A stretch of 24,167 bases of DNA. Source: Pseudomonas sp. BGr12 (GTDB lineage: Bacteria > Pseudomonadota > Gammaproteobacteria > Pseudomonadales > Pseudomonadaceae). The stretch spans positions 1-24,167 of the forward strand of contig NZ_JALRNF010000059.1 of NCBI RefSeq assembly GCF_030272895.1, given 5' to 3'. The first letter of the stretch is position 1; each line of letters opens with the position of its first letter. The translations under genes and the position numbers were made by a program. Shown piece by piece: positions 17,409-24,167 of this stretch. The notes beneath the pieces were generated by a model. It was not told the DNA's origin, did not search any database, and was given only the letters and a program-made list of their open reading frames with translations.

Positions 17409-17444
17409 CGCGGTGGGCGCGACGTGGAGTCTACACCCACCGCG
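17409..17444 (-). terminator. Hairpin downstream of the short-chain dehydrogenase gene
   Basis: A 9-bp GC-rich stem (CGCGGTGGG with CCCACCGCG) with an 18-base loop that can fold a small internal stem, seven bases past the SDR stop. There is no T-run. It may end SDR transcription before the deaminase operon. Confidence 0.4.
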
Positions 17445-17451
17445 AGGGATT

Positions 17452-18138
17452 TCACCAGATCAGTGCTTCGCCCCTGTAGTTGATGAACTGCAGGCCGCCT
17501 TTTCCAGCCTGGGCATTGACCTGGTCGAGCATGCCGCGGGTGCTGGTGGCCACATCGATGTCGGCGCCTTCGCCGCCCATGTCGGTCTTGACCCAGCCCG
17601 GGTGCATGGCCAGGACGCTGAGCGAGGTCTCGCCCAGTTGCACCACGAAGCTGTTGATCATCGAGTTCAGTGCCGCCTTGCTGGCTTTGTACAGGGCCAG
17701 TTCCGGCGCGTCGGGGATGGTTATGCTGCCGAGCACCGAGCTCATGAAGGCGATTACGCCGCCGCTCGGGTTCAGCTGTGGAGCAAAACGCTGGGCCACC
17801 CGGATCGGTGCCACGCTGTTGGTCATGAACAACTCGCCGACATCCGCCAGCCGGGCGTTCTCCGGGTCCTGGTCATCCGGCCCCTTGACCCCGGCGTTGA
17901 CGAACAACAGGTCGAAGGTCCTGCCCTTGAGGTTTTCTTGCAGGGCATCGAGTTGCTCGCTGCTGTTCATTTCCAGGGTCTTGACCTCGACCCCGGCGAT
18001 TGCCGCCAATGCCGGCGCGCGAGCAGGGGCGCGCACCGTGGCGACGACATCCCAGCCATCTTCCTGCAGGCGTTGCACCAGCCCGAGGCCGAGGCCGCGC
18101 GAGGCGCCGATGATCAGTGCGGTTTTGTTCGAGGGCAT
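17452..18138 (-). CDS. SDR family NAD(P)-dependent oxidoreductase (C-factor-like)
   Basis: A 228-residue classical short-chain dehydrogenase/reductase. The cofactor loop is GASRGLGLG (residues 11-19) and the stabilising motif is VNAG (80-83). The catalytic serine is in FMSSVLGS (about 133-134), and the active-site pair is Tyr150 and Lys154 in YKASK. An arginine after the second strand (TVRAPAR) suggests NADP preference. It resembles the CsgA/C-factor-like group of unknown substrate. The frame continues to a TTG at 18153. ATG at 18138 is chosen because AAAGGAG lies immediately upstream at ideal distance. It is a single-gene unit. Nothing in the sequence links it to purine metabolism. Confidence 0.88.
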   Translation of the reverse strand: MPSNKTALIIGASRGLGLGLVQRLQEDGWDVVATVRAPARAPALAAIAGVEVKTLEMNSSEQLDALQENLKGRTFDLLFVNAGVKGPDDQDPENARLADVGELFMTNSVAPIRVAQRFAPQLNPSGGVIAFMSSVLGSITIPDAPELALYKASKAALNSMINSFVVQLGETSLSVLAMHPGWVKTDMGGEGADIDVATSTRGMLDQVNAQAGKGGLQFINYRGEALIW

Positions 18139-18226
18139 GGGGACTCCTTTCAAGGGGGGTGTTGATCAAAGAATAACCAGTCTAGCCAAGCTGCGGCCAA
18201 ACGGGCCATTGGCGCAGGGACGCACG

Positions 18227-18267
18227 GCTTATCCACAGTTTGCTCCACAGTATCTGTGAGCAAGCGC
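18227..18267 (+). repeat. DnaA-box/hairpin element, copy A
   Basis: 41 bases beginning GCTTATCCACAG (a perfect DnaA box at 18229-18237), then CACAGT, a bulged inverted repeat (GCTC-C-ACAG with CTGTGAGC) and GCAAGCGC. It matches copy B at 31 of 41 positions with no gap, on the same strand, 202 bases apart. Confidence 0.7.
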
Positions 18268-18428
18268 CATCGGTGGATATAAGCACCTTCTGCGTACCTC
18301 CCAGGGGCTATAACTGGGGATAACTGACTGATTTTTCGGCAGTTGACCTGCTGTCATCAAATCTTGATCAAAATATGATCGTTTGCGTACAGGCCGCGTC
18401 GTTCAAGGCCTTCAGGCGAATGCCCAAA

Positions 18429-18469
18429 GCTTATCCACAGCCGGGCCCACAGTGAATGTGGGCAAACGC
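18429..18469 (+). repeat. DnaA-box/hairpin element, copy B
   Basis: 41 bases beginning GCTTATCCACAG (DnaA box 18431-18439), followed by a perfect 7-bp hairpin (GCCCACA, loop GTGAA, TGTGGGC) and GCAAACGC. It ends exactly at the base before the yigZ stop codon, so it could also act in yigZ transcript 3'-end formation. Confidence 0.7.
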
Positions 18470-19054
18470 TCAGGTTCGTTGCAGCAGGATTCGACCCCGG
18501 CTGAGGTCCGCCAGTTGACGTTGCAGCGGCTCGATCTGTTCTTCGCCCAGGGCCAGCAGCAGGTCGACGCCGTTGGCGGTGAAGTCTTCCGCCAGTACCA
18601 GGCCGTCCGCCTCGGCCACCCGCAACTTGAGCAGGGCCAGTTCGCTGAAGGTGCAGCTGCAACGAATTTCGCTGCGGCTGACCAGCAGGCGTTTTTCTGC
18701 CTGTTGCAGGCACTTGTTGGCGCCGCCGCCATAGGCACGGGCCAGGCCGCCGGTGCCCAGTTGAATACCGCCGTACCAGCGGATCACCAGCACCACCACC
18801 TGGTCGCAGTCCTGGGCCTCGATGGCTGCCAGGATCGGGCGCCCGGCAGTGCCGCCAGGTTCGCCGTCGTCGCTGCTACGGTACTGCGCGCCCAGCTTCC
18901 AGGCCCAGCAGTTGTGGGTGGCGGCCAGGTCGCTGTGCTGCTCGATGAAGCTCATGGCTTCAGCGGTGCTGCTGATTGGCGCTGCCAGGGTGATGAAGCG
19001 GCTCTTGCGAATCTCTTCGCGAAATTCGCAGGTGTCGAGCAGGGTAAAAGGCAT
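18470..19054 (-). CDS. yigZ: YigZ family protein (IMPACT/UPF0029 domain)
   Basis: A 194-residue YigZ/IMPACT protein. The N-terminal domain (about residues 15-120) contains KSRFITLAAP, the signature SSDDGEPGGTAGRPIL and RWYGGIQLGTGGLARAYG. The C-terminal DUF1949 domain (about 135-190) is a ferredoxin-like fold. Eukaryotic IMPACT modulates GCN2 signalling; bacterial members are linked by structure to nucleic-acid or translation-factor binding, with no firm biochemical role. It has full family length and nothing is degraded. It starts ten bases after the end of the TetR-type gene on the same strand, so the two are probably co-transcribed. Confidence 0.92.
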   Translation of the reverse strand: MPFTLLDTCEFREEIRKSRFITLAAPISSTAEAMSFIEQHSDLAATHNCWAWKLGAQYRSSDDGEPGGTAGRPILAAIEAQDCDQVVVLVIRWYGGIQLGTGGLARAYGGGANKCLQQAEKRLLVSRSEIRCSCTFSELALLKLRVAEADGLVLAEDFTANGVDLLLALGEEQIEPLQRQLADLSRGRILLQRT

Positions 19055-19064
19055 AAACGCAGGT

Positions 19065-19727
19065 TCAGTCGGGAAGTTTCAGGCCGCAGCCTTTGAGAAT
19101 GATGTGGATAAGGTTGTTGCTGGCGTCTTCCATGTCCTGCTTTGTCAGGCGGCTGCGGCCGGTGACCTGGCAGATCTGGGTGGCGAAGTCGGCGTAATGC
19201 TGGGTGCTGCCCCAGAGCAGGAAGATCAGGTGCACCGGGTCGACGCGGTCCATCTTGCCGGCGTCGATCCAGGCCTGGAACACTGCGGCGCGGCCCTTGA
19301 ACCAGTCGCGGTAGTCCTGGCTGAAATAGTCGCTCAGGCACTGCCCGCCGCTGATGATCTCCATGGCGAAGATCCGCGAGGCCTGCGGGTTGCGTCGGGA
19401 GAATTCCATTTTTGTGCGAATGTAGGTGCTCAGTGCCTGGGCCGGGTCGTCCTCGACATTCAGGGCGTTGAAGGTGCTGTCCCACAACTCGATGATATTG
19501 CTCAGCACCGCCACATACAGGCCGAGCTTGTTGGTGAAGTAGTAGTGCAGGTTGGCCTTGGGCAACCCTGCCTTCAAGGCAATGGTGTTCATGCTGGTGC
19601 CCTTGAAGCCGTGACGGGCGAACTCGTCCTCGGCCGCCTGGATGATGGCTTGCTCGTTCTTCTGGCGGATGCGGCCGGCGGGCTTGCCCGGGGCGTTGAT
19701 ACGATGCGCAGGGACTTCGAAGGACAT
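19065..19727 (-). CDS. TetR family regulator related to RutR
   Basis: A 220-residue TetR-family repressor. The N-terminal helix-turn-helix contains AEDEFARHGFKGTSMNTIA and LPKANLHYYFTNKLGLYVAVL. The ligand domain has RRNPQASRIFAMEII and WGSTQHYADFATQI, which align with the corresponding segments of E. coli RutR (the TetR_C_13/YcdC family), the uracil- and thymine-binding regulator of pyrimidine use. This makes a pyrimidine or related ligand plausible. ATG at 19727 (GGA eight bases upstream) is preferred over a TTG at 19748. It is followed by yigZ and sits beside bauR. Its targets are unknown; nearby purine deaminases or a distant pyrimidine catabolic operon are candidates. Confidence 0.88.
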   Translation of the reverse strand: MSFEVPAHRINAPGKPAGRIRQKNEQAIIQAAEDEFARHGFKGTSMNTIALKAGLPKANLHYYFTNKLGLYVAVLSNIIELWDSTFNALNVEDDPAQALSTYIRTKMEFSRRNPQASRIFAMEIISGGQCLSDYFSQDYRDWFKGRAAVFQAWIDAGKMDRVDPVHLIFLLWGSTQHYADFATQICQVTGRSRLTKQDMEDASNNLIHIILKGCGLKLPD

Positions 19728-19789
19728 GGGCGGTTCCAGACAAGGCAATGGTTATCTTTTCTGAGGGGCTAACCTACCAGCATTAGCGC

Positions 19790-20707
19790 TCAGCGAGTAG
19801 CGGCCAGGCTCTCCAGAAAACTTTCCAGCACCAGGTGCGGGCGCCGACCCTTGCGTGTCACCCAGCACAGGCTCAGGTCATAGAAGCGCTGCGCAGGCTT
19901 GAGTGCGCGCAAGCGGCCTTGTTGTACCCAGAAGGTGGCGTAGTGATCGGGCAGGTAGCCGATGTAGCGGCCGGTGAGGATCAGGAAGGCCATGCCTTCG
20001 CGGTCCGAGGCGCTGGCGGTGCAGTTGAGGGCCTGGTAGTGCGCCTGGATCTCGGCGGGCAGACGGAAGGTCGGCGCGATCGCGTCCTGGGCATTGAGGC
20101 GTTCGTCGTCGAGCAGGCGATCGTCGGCATAGAACAGCGGATGGCCGACCGCGCAGTAGAGCAGCGAGCGTTCGCTGTACAGCGGCTGGTACTCAAGGCC
20201 TGACAGCGGGCTGGTCTGCGGCACCACGCCGACATGCAGGCTGCCGTCGAGCACACCTTGCTCGACCTGGCTGGGGGCGATCATGCGAATCTGGATGCGC
20301 ACGTCCGGGCCGCGGTCCTTGAGCTGGGCCAGGGCGTGGGTGATGCGCATGTGCGGCAGGGTCACCAGGTTGTCGGTCAGGCCGATGTTCAGCTCGCCGC
20401 GCAGGTGCTGGTGCAGGCCGTTGACCTCGGTGCGAAAGCTCTCCAGGGCACTGAGCAACTGCAGGGCAGAGTGGTACACCTCGCGGCCTTCCTCGGTCAG
20501 CGAGAACCCGGCACGCCCGCGTTGGCACAAGCGCAGGCCCAGGCGCTGTTCCAGGTCGCTCATCTGCTGGCTGATGGCCGAGCGACCGATGCCCAGGACG
20601 TTTTCCGCCGCTGAAAAGCCACCGCATTCCACCACGCTGCGGTAGATCTTCAGCAGACGGATGTCGAAATCGCTGACCTGGGCGAGGGGATCGGGGCGGC
20701 GGCTCAT
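19790..20707 (-). CDS. bauR: LysR family regulator of beta-alanine catabolism, BauR
   Basis: A 305-residue LysR-type activator. The winged helix-turn-helix is at residues about 13-72 (DFDIRLLKIYRSVVECGGFS, then IGRSAISQQMSDLEQRLGLRLCQRG). The effector-binding domain extends to the end (LNIGLTDNLVTLP, then HVGVVPQTSPLSGLEYQPLY). It is divergent from the beta-alanine aminotransferase gene with 118 bases between, the arrangement of bauR-bauA in P. aeruginosa (PA0133/PA0132), hence the name. The ribosome binding site is weak. The shared spacer contains TCTGAA (20725-20730) and its complement TTCAGA (20750-20755), possible recognition half-sites. The likely co-inducer is beta-alanine, by analogy. 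Confidence 0.88.
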   Translation of the reverse strand: MSRRPDPLAQVSDFDIRLLKIYRSVVECGGFSAAENVLGIGRSAISQQMSDLEQRLGLRLCQRGRAGFSLTEEGREVYHSALQLLSALESFRTEVNGLHQHLRGELNIGLTDNLVTLPHMRITHALAQLKDRGPDVRIQIRMIAPSQVEQGVLDGSLHVGVVPQTSPLSGLEYQPLYSERSLLYCAVGHPLFYADDRLLDDERLNAQDAIAPTFRLPAEIQAHYQALNCTASASDREGMAFLILTGRYIGYLPDHYATFWVQQGRLRALKPAQRFYDLSLCWVTRKGRRPHLVLESFLESLAATR

Positions 20708-20724
20708 AGTTTAGTCATCTGCTA

Positions 20725-20755
20725 TCTGAAGATTAGAAGAGTTGGCTTTTTCAGA
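20725..20755. promoter_or_regulatory. Inverted hexamers in the bauR-bauA spacer
   Basis: TCTGAA and TTCAGA form an inverted pair with 19 bases between, within the 118-base divergent region. LysR regulators commonly occupy a recognition and an activation site in such spacers. Placement is suggestive only. Confidence 0.35.
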
Positions 20756-20825
20756 CTTTATCCTCGTGACAATTTAGCTGCAACAACACTTGTCGCTGCT
20801 CAATTGCCTTGCGAGGACTTGCCCG

Positions 20826-22172
20826 ATGAATCTGCCTGAAAACGCTCCTGTCGGTCTGGCCAGCCAGCTCAAGCTGGACGCCCACTGGATGCCCTACACC
20901 GCCAACCGCAATTTTCAGCGCGATCCACGGCTGATCGTCGCCGCCGAAGGTAGCTACCTGACCGACGACAAAGGTCGCAAGATCTATGACGCCCTGTCCG
21001 GCCTGTGGACCTGCGGCGCCGGTCACACCCGCAAGGAAATCCAGGAAGCGGCTGCTCGCCAGTTGGGCGTGCTCGATTACTCGCCAGCTTTCCAGTTCGG
21101 TCACCCGCTGTCGTTCCAGTTGGCGGAGAAAATCACCGAGCTGACCCCGGGCAACCTCAATCACGTCTTCTATACCAACTCCGGTTCCGAGTGCTGCGAT
21201 ACCGCGGTGAAGATGGTCCGTGCCTACTGGCGCCTGAAGGGCCAGGCCACCAAGACCAAGCTGATCGGCCGTGCCCGTGGCTACCACGGGGTGAACATCG
21301 CCGGTACCAGCCTGGGTGGGGTGAACGGCAACCGCAAACTGTTCGGCCAACTGCTGGACGTCGACCACATTCCGCACACCGTGCTGCCGGGCAATGCCTT
21401 CACCAAGGGCATGCCGGAGGAGGGTGGTATTGCCCTGGCCGATGAAATGCTCAAGTTGATCGAACTGCACGATGCTTCGAACATCGCGGCACTGATCGTC
21501 GAGCCGCTGGCAGGTTCTGCCGGTGTGCTGCCACCGCCGAAGGGCTACCTCAAGCGCCTGCGTGAAATCTGCGACCAGCACAACATCCTGCTGATCTTCG
21601 ACGAAGTAATCACCGGCTTCGGTCGCATGGGCGCCATGACCGGCGCCGAAGCCTTCGGCGTCACCCCGGACCTGATGTGCATCGCCAAGCAGGTCACCAA
21701 CGGCGCCATCCCGATGGGCGCGGTGATCGCCAGCAGCGAGATCTACCAGACCTTCATGAACCAGCCGACCCCGGAATACGCAGTGGAATTCCCCCACGGC
21801 TACACCTACTCGGCGCACCCGGTTGCCTGTGCCGCCGGTATCGCCGCGCTGGACCTGCTGCAGAAGGAAAACCTGGTGCAGGCCGCCGCCGAACTGGCAC
21901 CGCACTTCGAGAACGTGCTGCATGGCGTGAAAGGCGCGAAGAACATCATCGACATCCGTAACTACGGCCTGGCCGGCGCCATCCAGATCGCGGCCCGTGA
22001 CGGCGACGCCATCGTGCGTCCTTACGAGATCGCCATGAAGCTGTGGCAAGCCGGCTTCTATGTGCGCTTCGGTGGCGACACCCTGCAGTTCGGCCCGACC
22101 TTCAACAGCCAGCCGCAGGAACTGGATCGTCTGTTCGACGCGGTCGGCGAGGCCATCAACCAGGTCGCCTGA
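20826..22172 (+). CDS. bauA: Beta-alanine:pyruvate aminotransferase BauA
   Basis: A 448-residue class III (omega) PLP aminotransferase that transfers the amino group of beta-alanine to pyruvate, giving malonate semialdehyde and L-alanine. The PLP lysine is Lys288 in CIAKQVTNGA, the same number as in the characterised P. aeruginosa omega-amino acid:pyruvate aminotransferase. The cofactor aspartate is Asp259 in LLIFDEVITGFGRMG. The phosphate-binding NSGSE is at 118-122, and GYHGVN sits at 152-157. The frame can start at a TTG (20790), but ATG at 20826 has GAGGA eight bases upstream and gives the exact family length. It is the first gene of a two-gene operon with the dehydrogenase and is controlled by divergent bauR. 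Confidence 0.95.
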   Translation: MNLPENAPVGLASQLKLDAHWMPYTANRNFQRDPRLIVAAEGSYLTDDKGRKIYDALSGLWTCGAGHTRKEIQEAAARQLGVLDYSPAFQFGHPLSFQLAEKITELTPGNLNHVFYTNSGSECCDTAVKMVRAYWRLKGQATKTKLIGRARGYHGVNIAGTSLGGVNGNRKLFGQLLDVDHIPHTVLPGNAFTKGMPEEGGIALADEMLKLIELHDASNIAALIVEPLAGSAGVLPPPKGYLKRLREICDQHNILLIFDEVITGFGRMGAMTGAEAFGVTPDLMCIAKQVTNGAIPMGAVIASSEIYQTFMNQPTPEYAVEFPHGYTYSAHPVACAAGIAALDLLQKENLVQAAAELAPHFENVLHGVKGAKNIIDIRNYGLAGAIQIAARDGDAIVRPYEIAMKLWQAGFYVRFGGDTLQFGPTFNSQPQELDRLFDAVGEAINQVA

Positions 22173-22192
22173 TTTCTTCACCTCTATAAGAA

Positions 22193-22218
22193 GCGGACGC
22201 CAGCAGCCTGGCGTTCGC
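22193..22218 (+). promoter_or_regulatory. Intercistronic hairpin between bauA and the dehydrogenase gene
   Basis: Arms GCGGACGCCAG and CTGGCGTTCGC pair over 11 positions (one G-U) with a CAGC loop, 20 bases after the bauA stop and about 15 before the dehydrogenase ribosome binding site. No T-run follows, so it is more likely an mRNA-stability or processing element than a full terminator. Confidence 0.55.
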
Positions 22219-22243
22219 GCACAATTTCACGATGGAGTTCTGC

Positions 22244-23737
22244 ATGAGCACTGTTCAACACCTGATCAATGGCGAGCTGGTCGCTGCCGACGAGCGCACC
22301 GCCGATGTCTTCAACCCGTCCACTGGCCAGGCCATCCACAAGGTCGCCCTGGCCAGCAAGCACACCGTGCAACAGGCCATCGACGCCGCCAAGGCGGCCT
22401 TCCCGGCCTGGCGCAACACGCCACCGGCCAAGCGCGCCCAGGTGATGTTCCGCTTCAAGCAACTGCTGGAGCAGAACGAGGCGCGTATCTCCCAGCTGAT
22501 CAGCCAGGAGCACGGCAAGACCCTGGAAGACGCCGCCGGTGAACTCAAGCGTGGTATCGAGAACGTCGAGTTCGCCTGCGCCGCCCCGGAAGTGCTCAAA
22601 GGCGAATACACCCGCAACGTCGGCCCGAACATCGACGCCTGGTCCGACTTCCAGCCCCTGGGCGTGGTCGCCGGTATTACCCCGTTCAACTTCCCGGCCA
22701 TGGTGCCGCTGTGGATGTACCCGCTGGCCATTGCCTGCGGTAACTGCTTCATTCTCAAGCCGTCCGAGCGTGACCCGAGCTCGACCCTGCTGATCGCCGA
22801 ACTGCTGCACGAAGCCGGCCTGCCCAAGGGCGTGCTGAACGTGGTGCACGGCGACAAGGAAGCGGTCGATGCGCTGATCGAGGCGCCAGAGGTCAAGGCC
22901 CTGAGCTTCGTCGGTTCGACCCCGATCGCCGAATACATCTATGCCGAAGGCACCAAGCGCGGCAAGCGTGTCCAGGCCCTGGGCGGCGCGAAGAACCACG
23001 CGGTGCTGATGCCGGATGCCGACCTGGACAATGCGGTGAGCGCACTGATGGGCGCGGCTTACGGTTCCTGTGGCGAGCGCTGCATGGCGATTTCCGTGGC
23101 CGTGTGCGTCGGCGACCAGGTGGCTGATGCACTGATCGCCAAGCTTGAGCCCCAGATAAAGGCGCTGAAGATCGGTGCCGGTACTTCCTGTGGCCTGGAC
23201 ATGGGCCCGCTGGTCACCGCTGCGGCCCGTGACAAGGTCGTTGGCTACATCGATGACGGCGTTGCCGCCGGTGCGCAACTGGTGGTGGACGGTCGTGGTT
23301 ACCGTGTTGCCGGTAACGAAGATGGCTACTTTGTGGGTGGCACCCTGTTCGACCGCGTCACCCCTGAAATGCGCATCTACAAGGAAGAGATCTTCGGGCC
23401 TGTCCTGTGCGTGGTTCGGGTCAACAGCCTGGAAGAAGCCATGCAGCTGATCAACGAACACGAGTACGGCAACGGCACCTGCATCTTCACCCGTGACGGT
23501 GAAGCGGCGCGTCTGTTCTGTGACGAGATCGAAGTGGGCATGGTCGGTGTCAACGTACCGCTGCCGGTACCGGTGGCTTACCACAGCTTCGGTGGCTGGA
23601 AGCGTTCGCTGTTCGGTGACCTGCATGCCTATGGTCCGGACGGCGTGCGTTTCTACACCCGTCGCAAGGCGATTACCCAACGCTGGCCGCAGCGTGCCAG
23701 CCATGAGGCTTCGCAGTTCGCCTTCCCTAGCCTTTAA
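22244..23737 (+). CDS. mmsA: CoA-acylating (methyl)malonate-semialdehyde dehydrogenase
   Basis: A 497-residue aldehyde dehydrogenase superfamily enzyme of the CoA-dependent MMSDH group. It oxidatively decarboxylates malonate semialdehyde (from BauA) to acetyl-CoA, or methylmalonate semialdehyde to propionyl-CoA, with NAD. Visible elements are [15 protein letters not shown] (146-158), the glycine motif [12 protein letters not shown], and the nucleophile Cys280 in GSCGERCMA. The general-base glutamate of ordinary aldehyde dehydrogenases is replaced (LGGAKNH), a hallmark of the CoA-acylating MMSDH type. ATG at 22244 is used because GGAG precedes it by six bases; an in-frame ATG at 22232 lacks a site. 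In P. aeruginosa the paralogue in this position is named bauC, an equally valid name. Confidence 0.93.
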   Translation: MSTVQHLINGELVAADERTADVFNPSTGQAIHKVALASKHTVQQAIDAAKAAFPAWRNTPPAKRAQVMFRFKQLLEQNEARISQLISQEHGKTLEDAAGELKRGIENVEFACAAPEVLKGEYTRNVGPNIDAWSDFQPLGVVAGITPFNFPAMVPLWMYPLAIACGNCFILKPSERDPSSTLLIAELLHEAGLPKGVLNVVHGDKEAVDALIEAPEVKALSFVGSTPIAEYIYAEGTKRGKRVQALGGAKNHAVLMPDADLDNAVSALMGAAYGSCGERCMAISVAVCVGDQVADALIAKLEPQIKALKIGAGTSCGLDMGPLVTAAARDKVVGYIDDGVAAGAQLVVDGRGYRVAGNEDGYFVGGTLFDRVTPEMRIYKEEIFGPVLCVVRVNSLEEAMQLINEHEYGNGTCIFTRDGEAARLFCDEIEVGMVGVNVPLPVPVAYHSFGGWKRSLFGDLHAYGPDGVRFYTRRKAITQRWPQRASHEASQFAFPSL

Positions 23738-23751
23738 GGCAGGGTGAAGAA

Positions 23752-23785
23752 AAAGGGGAGGCCGTCAGGCCTCCCCTTTGCTTTT
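23752..23785 (+). terminator. Intrinsic terminator of the bauA-mmsA operon
   Basis: A perfect 12-bp stem (AAAGGGGAGGCC with GGCCTCCCCTTT) and a GTCA loop, followed by GCTTTT, fourteen bases after the mmsA stop. The A-run before and T-run after would allow termination from both directions, isolating the rRNA promoters to the right. Confidence 0.92.
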
Positions 23786-23826
23786 GGGGCTTTTGACCTT
23801 TACGACAGGTATATTGCAATTAGTGC

Positions 23827-23854
23827 TTGACGCTCGATTTAATCTCTCTATAAT
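23827..23854 (+). promoter_or_regulatory. rRNA operon promoter P1
   Basis: TTGACG (23827-23832) and TATAAT (23849-23854) with a 16-base spacer; a sigma-70 promoter with a perfect -10. AT-rich sequence just upstream (about 23795-23826) may act as an UP element. Confidence 0.85.
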
Positions 23855-23970
23855 TCGCCCCACTTCCGGCGCAGTCGAAACGGAAAACTCCTTGAGAATC
23901 AACGAGTTGAACGTTTCAGGTAGTACCGGAAGGGCTTCGATCGCAAGGTCGGCAGCGGTGAAAAAGGTGG

Positions 23971-23998
23971 TTGACAGCGAGTTTAAACGCTGTAGAAT
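23971..23998 (+). promoter_or_regulatory. rRNA operon promoter P2
   Basis: A perfect -35 TTGACA (23971-23976) and TAGAAT (23993-23998), 16-base spacer. The spacer plus the last bases of the -35 form an inverted repeat, CAGCG-N8-CGCTG (23975-23992), which might affect polymerase or regulator binding. Confidence 0.87.
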
Positions 23999-24081
23999 TC
24001 GTCTCCCGCTGACGAGAGATCGCGGCGAGTCAAGCAGTTGAATTTGAACGACTTTCTAGTAAAAGACTTCAAAATAAACGC

Positions 24082-24109
24082 TTGACAGCAAATGAGGAAA
24101 GCGTAGAAT
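24082..24109 (+). promoter_or_regulatory. rRNA operon promoter P3
   Basis: TTGACA (24082-24087) and TAGAAT (24104-24109), again with a 16-base spacer, followed by the GC-rich stretch GCGCGCC. A GC-rich discriminator is the feature that makes stable-RNA promoters sensitive to ppGpp/DksA. It is the promoter closest to 16S. Confidence 0.9.
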
Positions 24110-24122
24110 GCGCGCCTCGGCT

Positions 24123-24167
24123 GAAGCGAAACGCTTCGCCAACCGCTCTTTAACAATCGAATCAAGC
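24123..24167 (+). promoter_or_regulatory. rRNA leader with boxB-like hairpin and boxA antitermination site
   Basis: GAAGCG-AAA-CGCTTC (24123-24137) is a boxB-like hairpin and GCTCTTTAACA (24145-24155) is boxA, which recruits NusB/S10 for antitermination. The window stops twelve bases later. Mature 16S rRNA is not included and should begin roughly a hundred or more bases further right. Confidence 0.9.

Larger units (their letters stand above)
18139..18469. other. Spacer with DnaA-box-like sites and AT-rich centre
   Basis: 331 bases without a gene, between the SDR start and the yigZ stop. It holds two 41-base repeat copies (annotated separately), a one-mismatch DnaA box (TTATCCCCA on the minus strand, 18315-18323) and an AT-rich segment near 18353-18381 with TTGATCAA and GATC-N7-GATC. 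The SDR promoter must lie in the left part, but no clear -35/-10 pair is seen. The layout resembles a DnaA-binding or titration site rather than a replication origin. Confidence 0.5.

Noticed and set aside
18227..18469. A chromosomal replication origin
   Set aside because: Despite DnaA boxes and an AT-rich patch, there is no dnaA, dnaN, gidA or rpmH nearby and only two perfect boxes. The GATC sites carry little weight because pseudomonads generally lack Dam methylation.
20751..22181. A 476-codon open frame on the minus strand
   Set aside because: It is antisense to bauA. The aminotransferase is certain from its PLP motifs.
22184..23704. A 506-codon open frame on the minus strand
   Set aside because: It is antisense to the semialdehyde dehydrogenase and has no motif or ribosome binding site.
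24110..24167. 16S rRNA gene
   Set aside because: Only promoters, boxB and boxA are present; the mature 16S start sequence is not reached.

Overview
The window is chromosomal DNA from a gamma-proteobacterium of the genus Pseudomonas, most likely the P. putida/P. fluorescens side. The evidence is high-GC coding sequence with strong G/C third-position bias, a CueR/CopA/CopZ copper module, a BauA aminotransferase whose PLP lysine falls at residue 288, a PA4780-type RIO1-like kinase and a Pseudomonas-style rRNA leader. From memory, the gene order resembles the P. putida KT2440 PP_058x-PP_0597 region; I could not verify this. The left edge (about 1-90) is low-complexity with a 12-C run. The right edge stops in the rRNA leader just before 16S. 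Both look like contig ends.

Layout. 129-2412: a FadI-type thiolase and, convergent to it, a bile-acid/sodium-symporter-family transporter with a divergent AraC-type regulator (2500-3288). 3285-6405: a dCache chemoreceptor, divergent from a RIO1-like kinase. 6410-9999: a copper-homeostasis block made of cueR and copA (overlapping by ATGA), a small exported protein of unknown function, and copZ. Two matching CueR operator/promoter sites drive copA-cueR and copZ. 10116-13618: a Bcr/CflA efflux pump, a 55-residue hypothetical protein, a quinone-oxidoreductase-type dehydrogenase and a divergent LysR regulator. 13619-14117: a gene-free, locally AT-rich spacer before an ArsR-type regulator. 14898-17336: two purine-base deaminases (adenine deaminase and 8-oxoguanine deaminase) separated by a 48-nt near-perfect inverted repeat. 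17452-19727: a short-chain dehydrogenase, a spacer carrying a duplicated DnaA-box/hairpin element, a YigZ/IMPACT protein and a RutR-like TetR regulator. 19790-23737: a beta-alanine catabolic module (bauR divergent from bauA, then an mmsA/bauC CoA-acylating dehydrogenase) closed by a strong terminator. 23786-24167: three tandem sigma-70 promoters and boxB/boxA antitermination elements of an rRNA operon whose 16S gene lies just beyond the window.

How they work together. The copper genes form one regulon: CueR senses Cu(I), CopA exports it and CopZ carries it. The purine deaminases, the RutR-like regulator and the bau genes suggest a nucleobase and beta-alanine salvage neighbourhood. BauA transfers the amino group of beta-alanine to pyruvate, and the dehydrogenase converts the resulting malonate semialdehyde to acetyl-CoA. 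No mobile element, CRISPR array, prophage or tRNA was seen. Most of the window is ordinary core genome. The least explained signals are the duplicated DnaA-box element (18227-18469), the exported protein inside the copper regulon and the long inverted repeat at 15911-15958.
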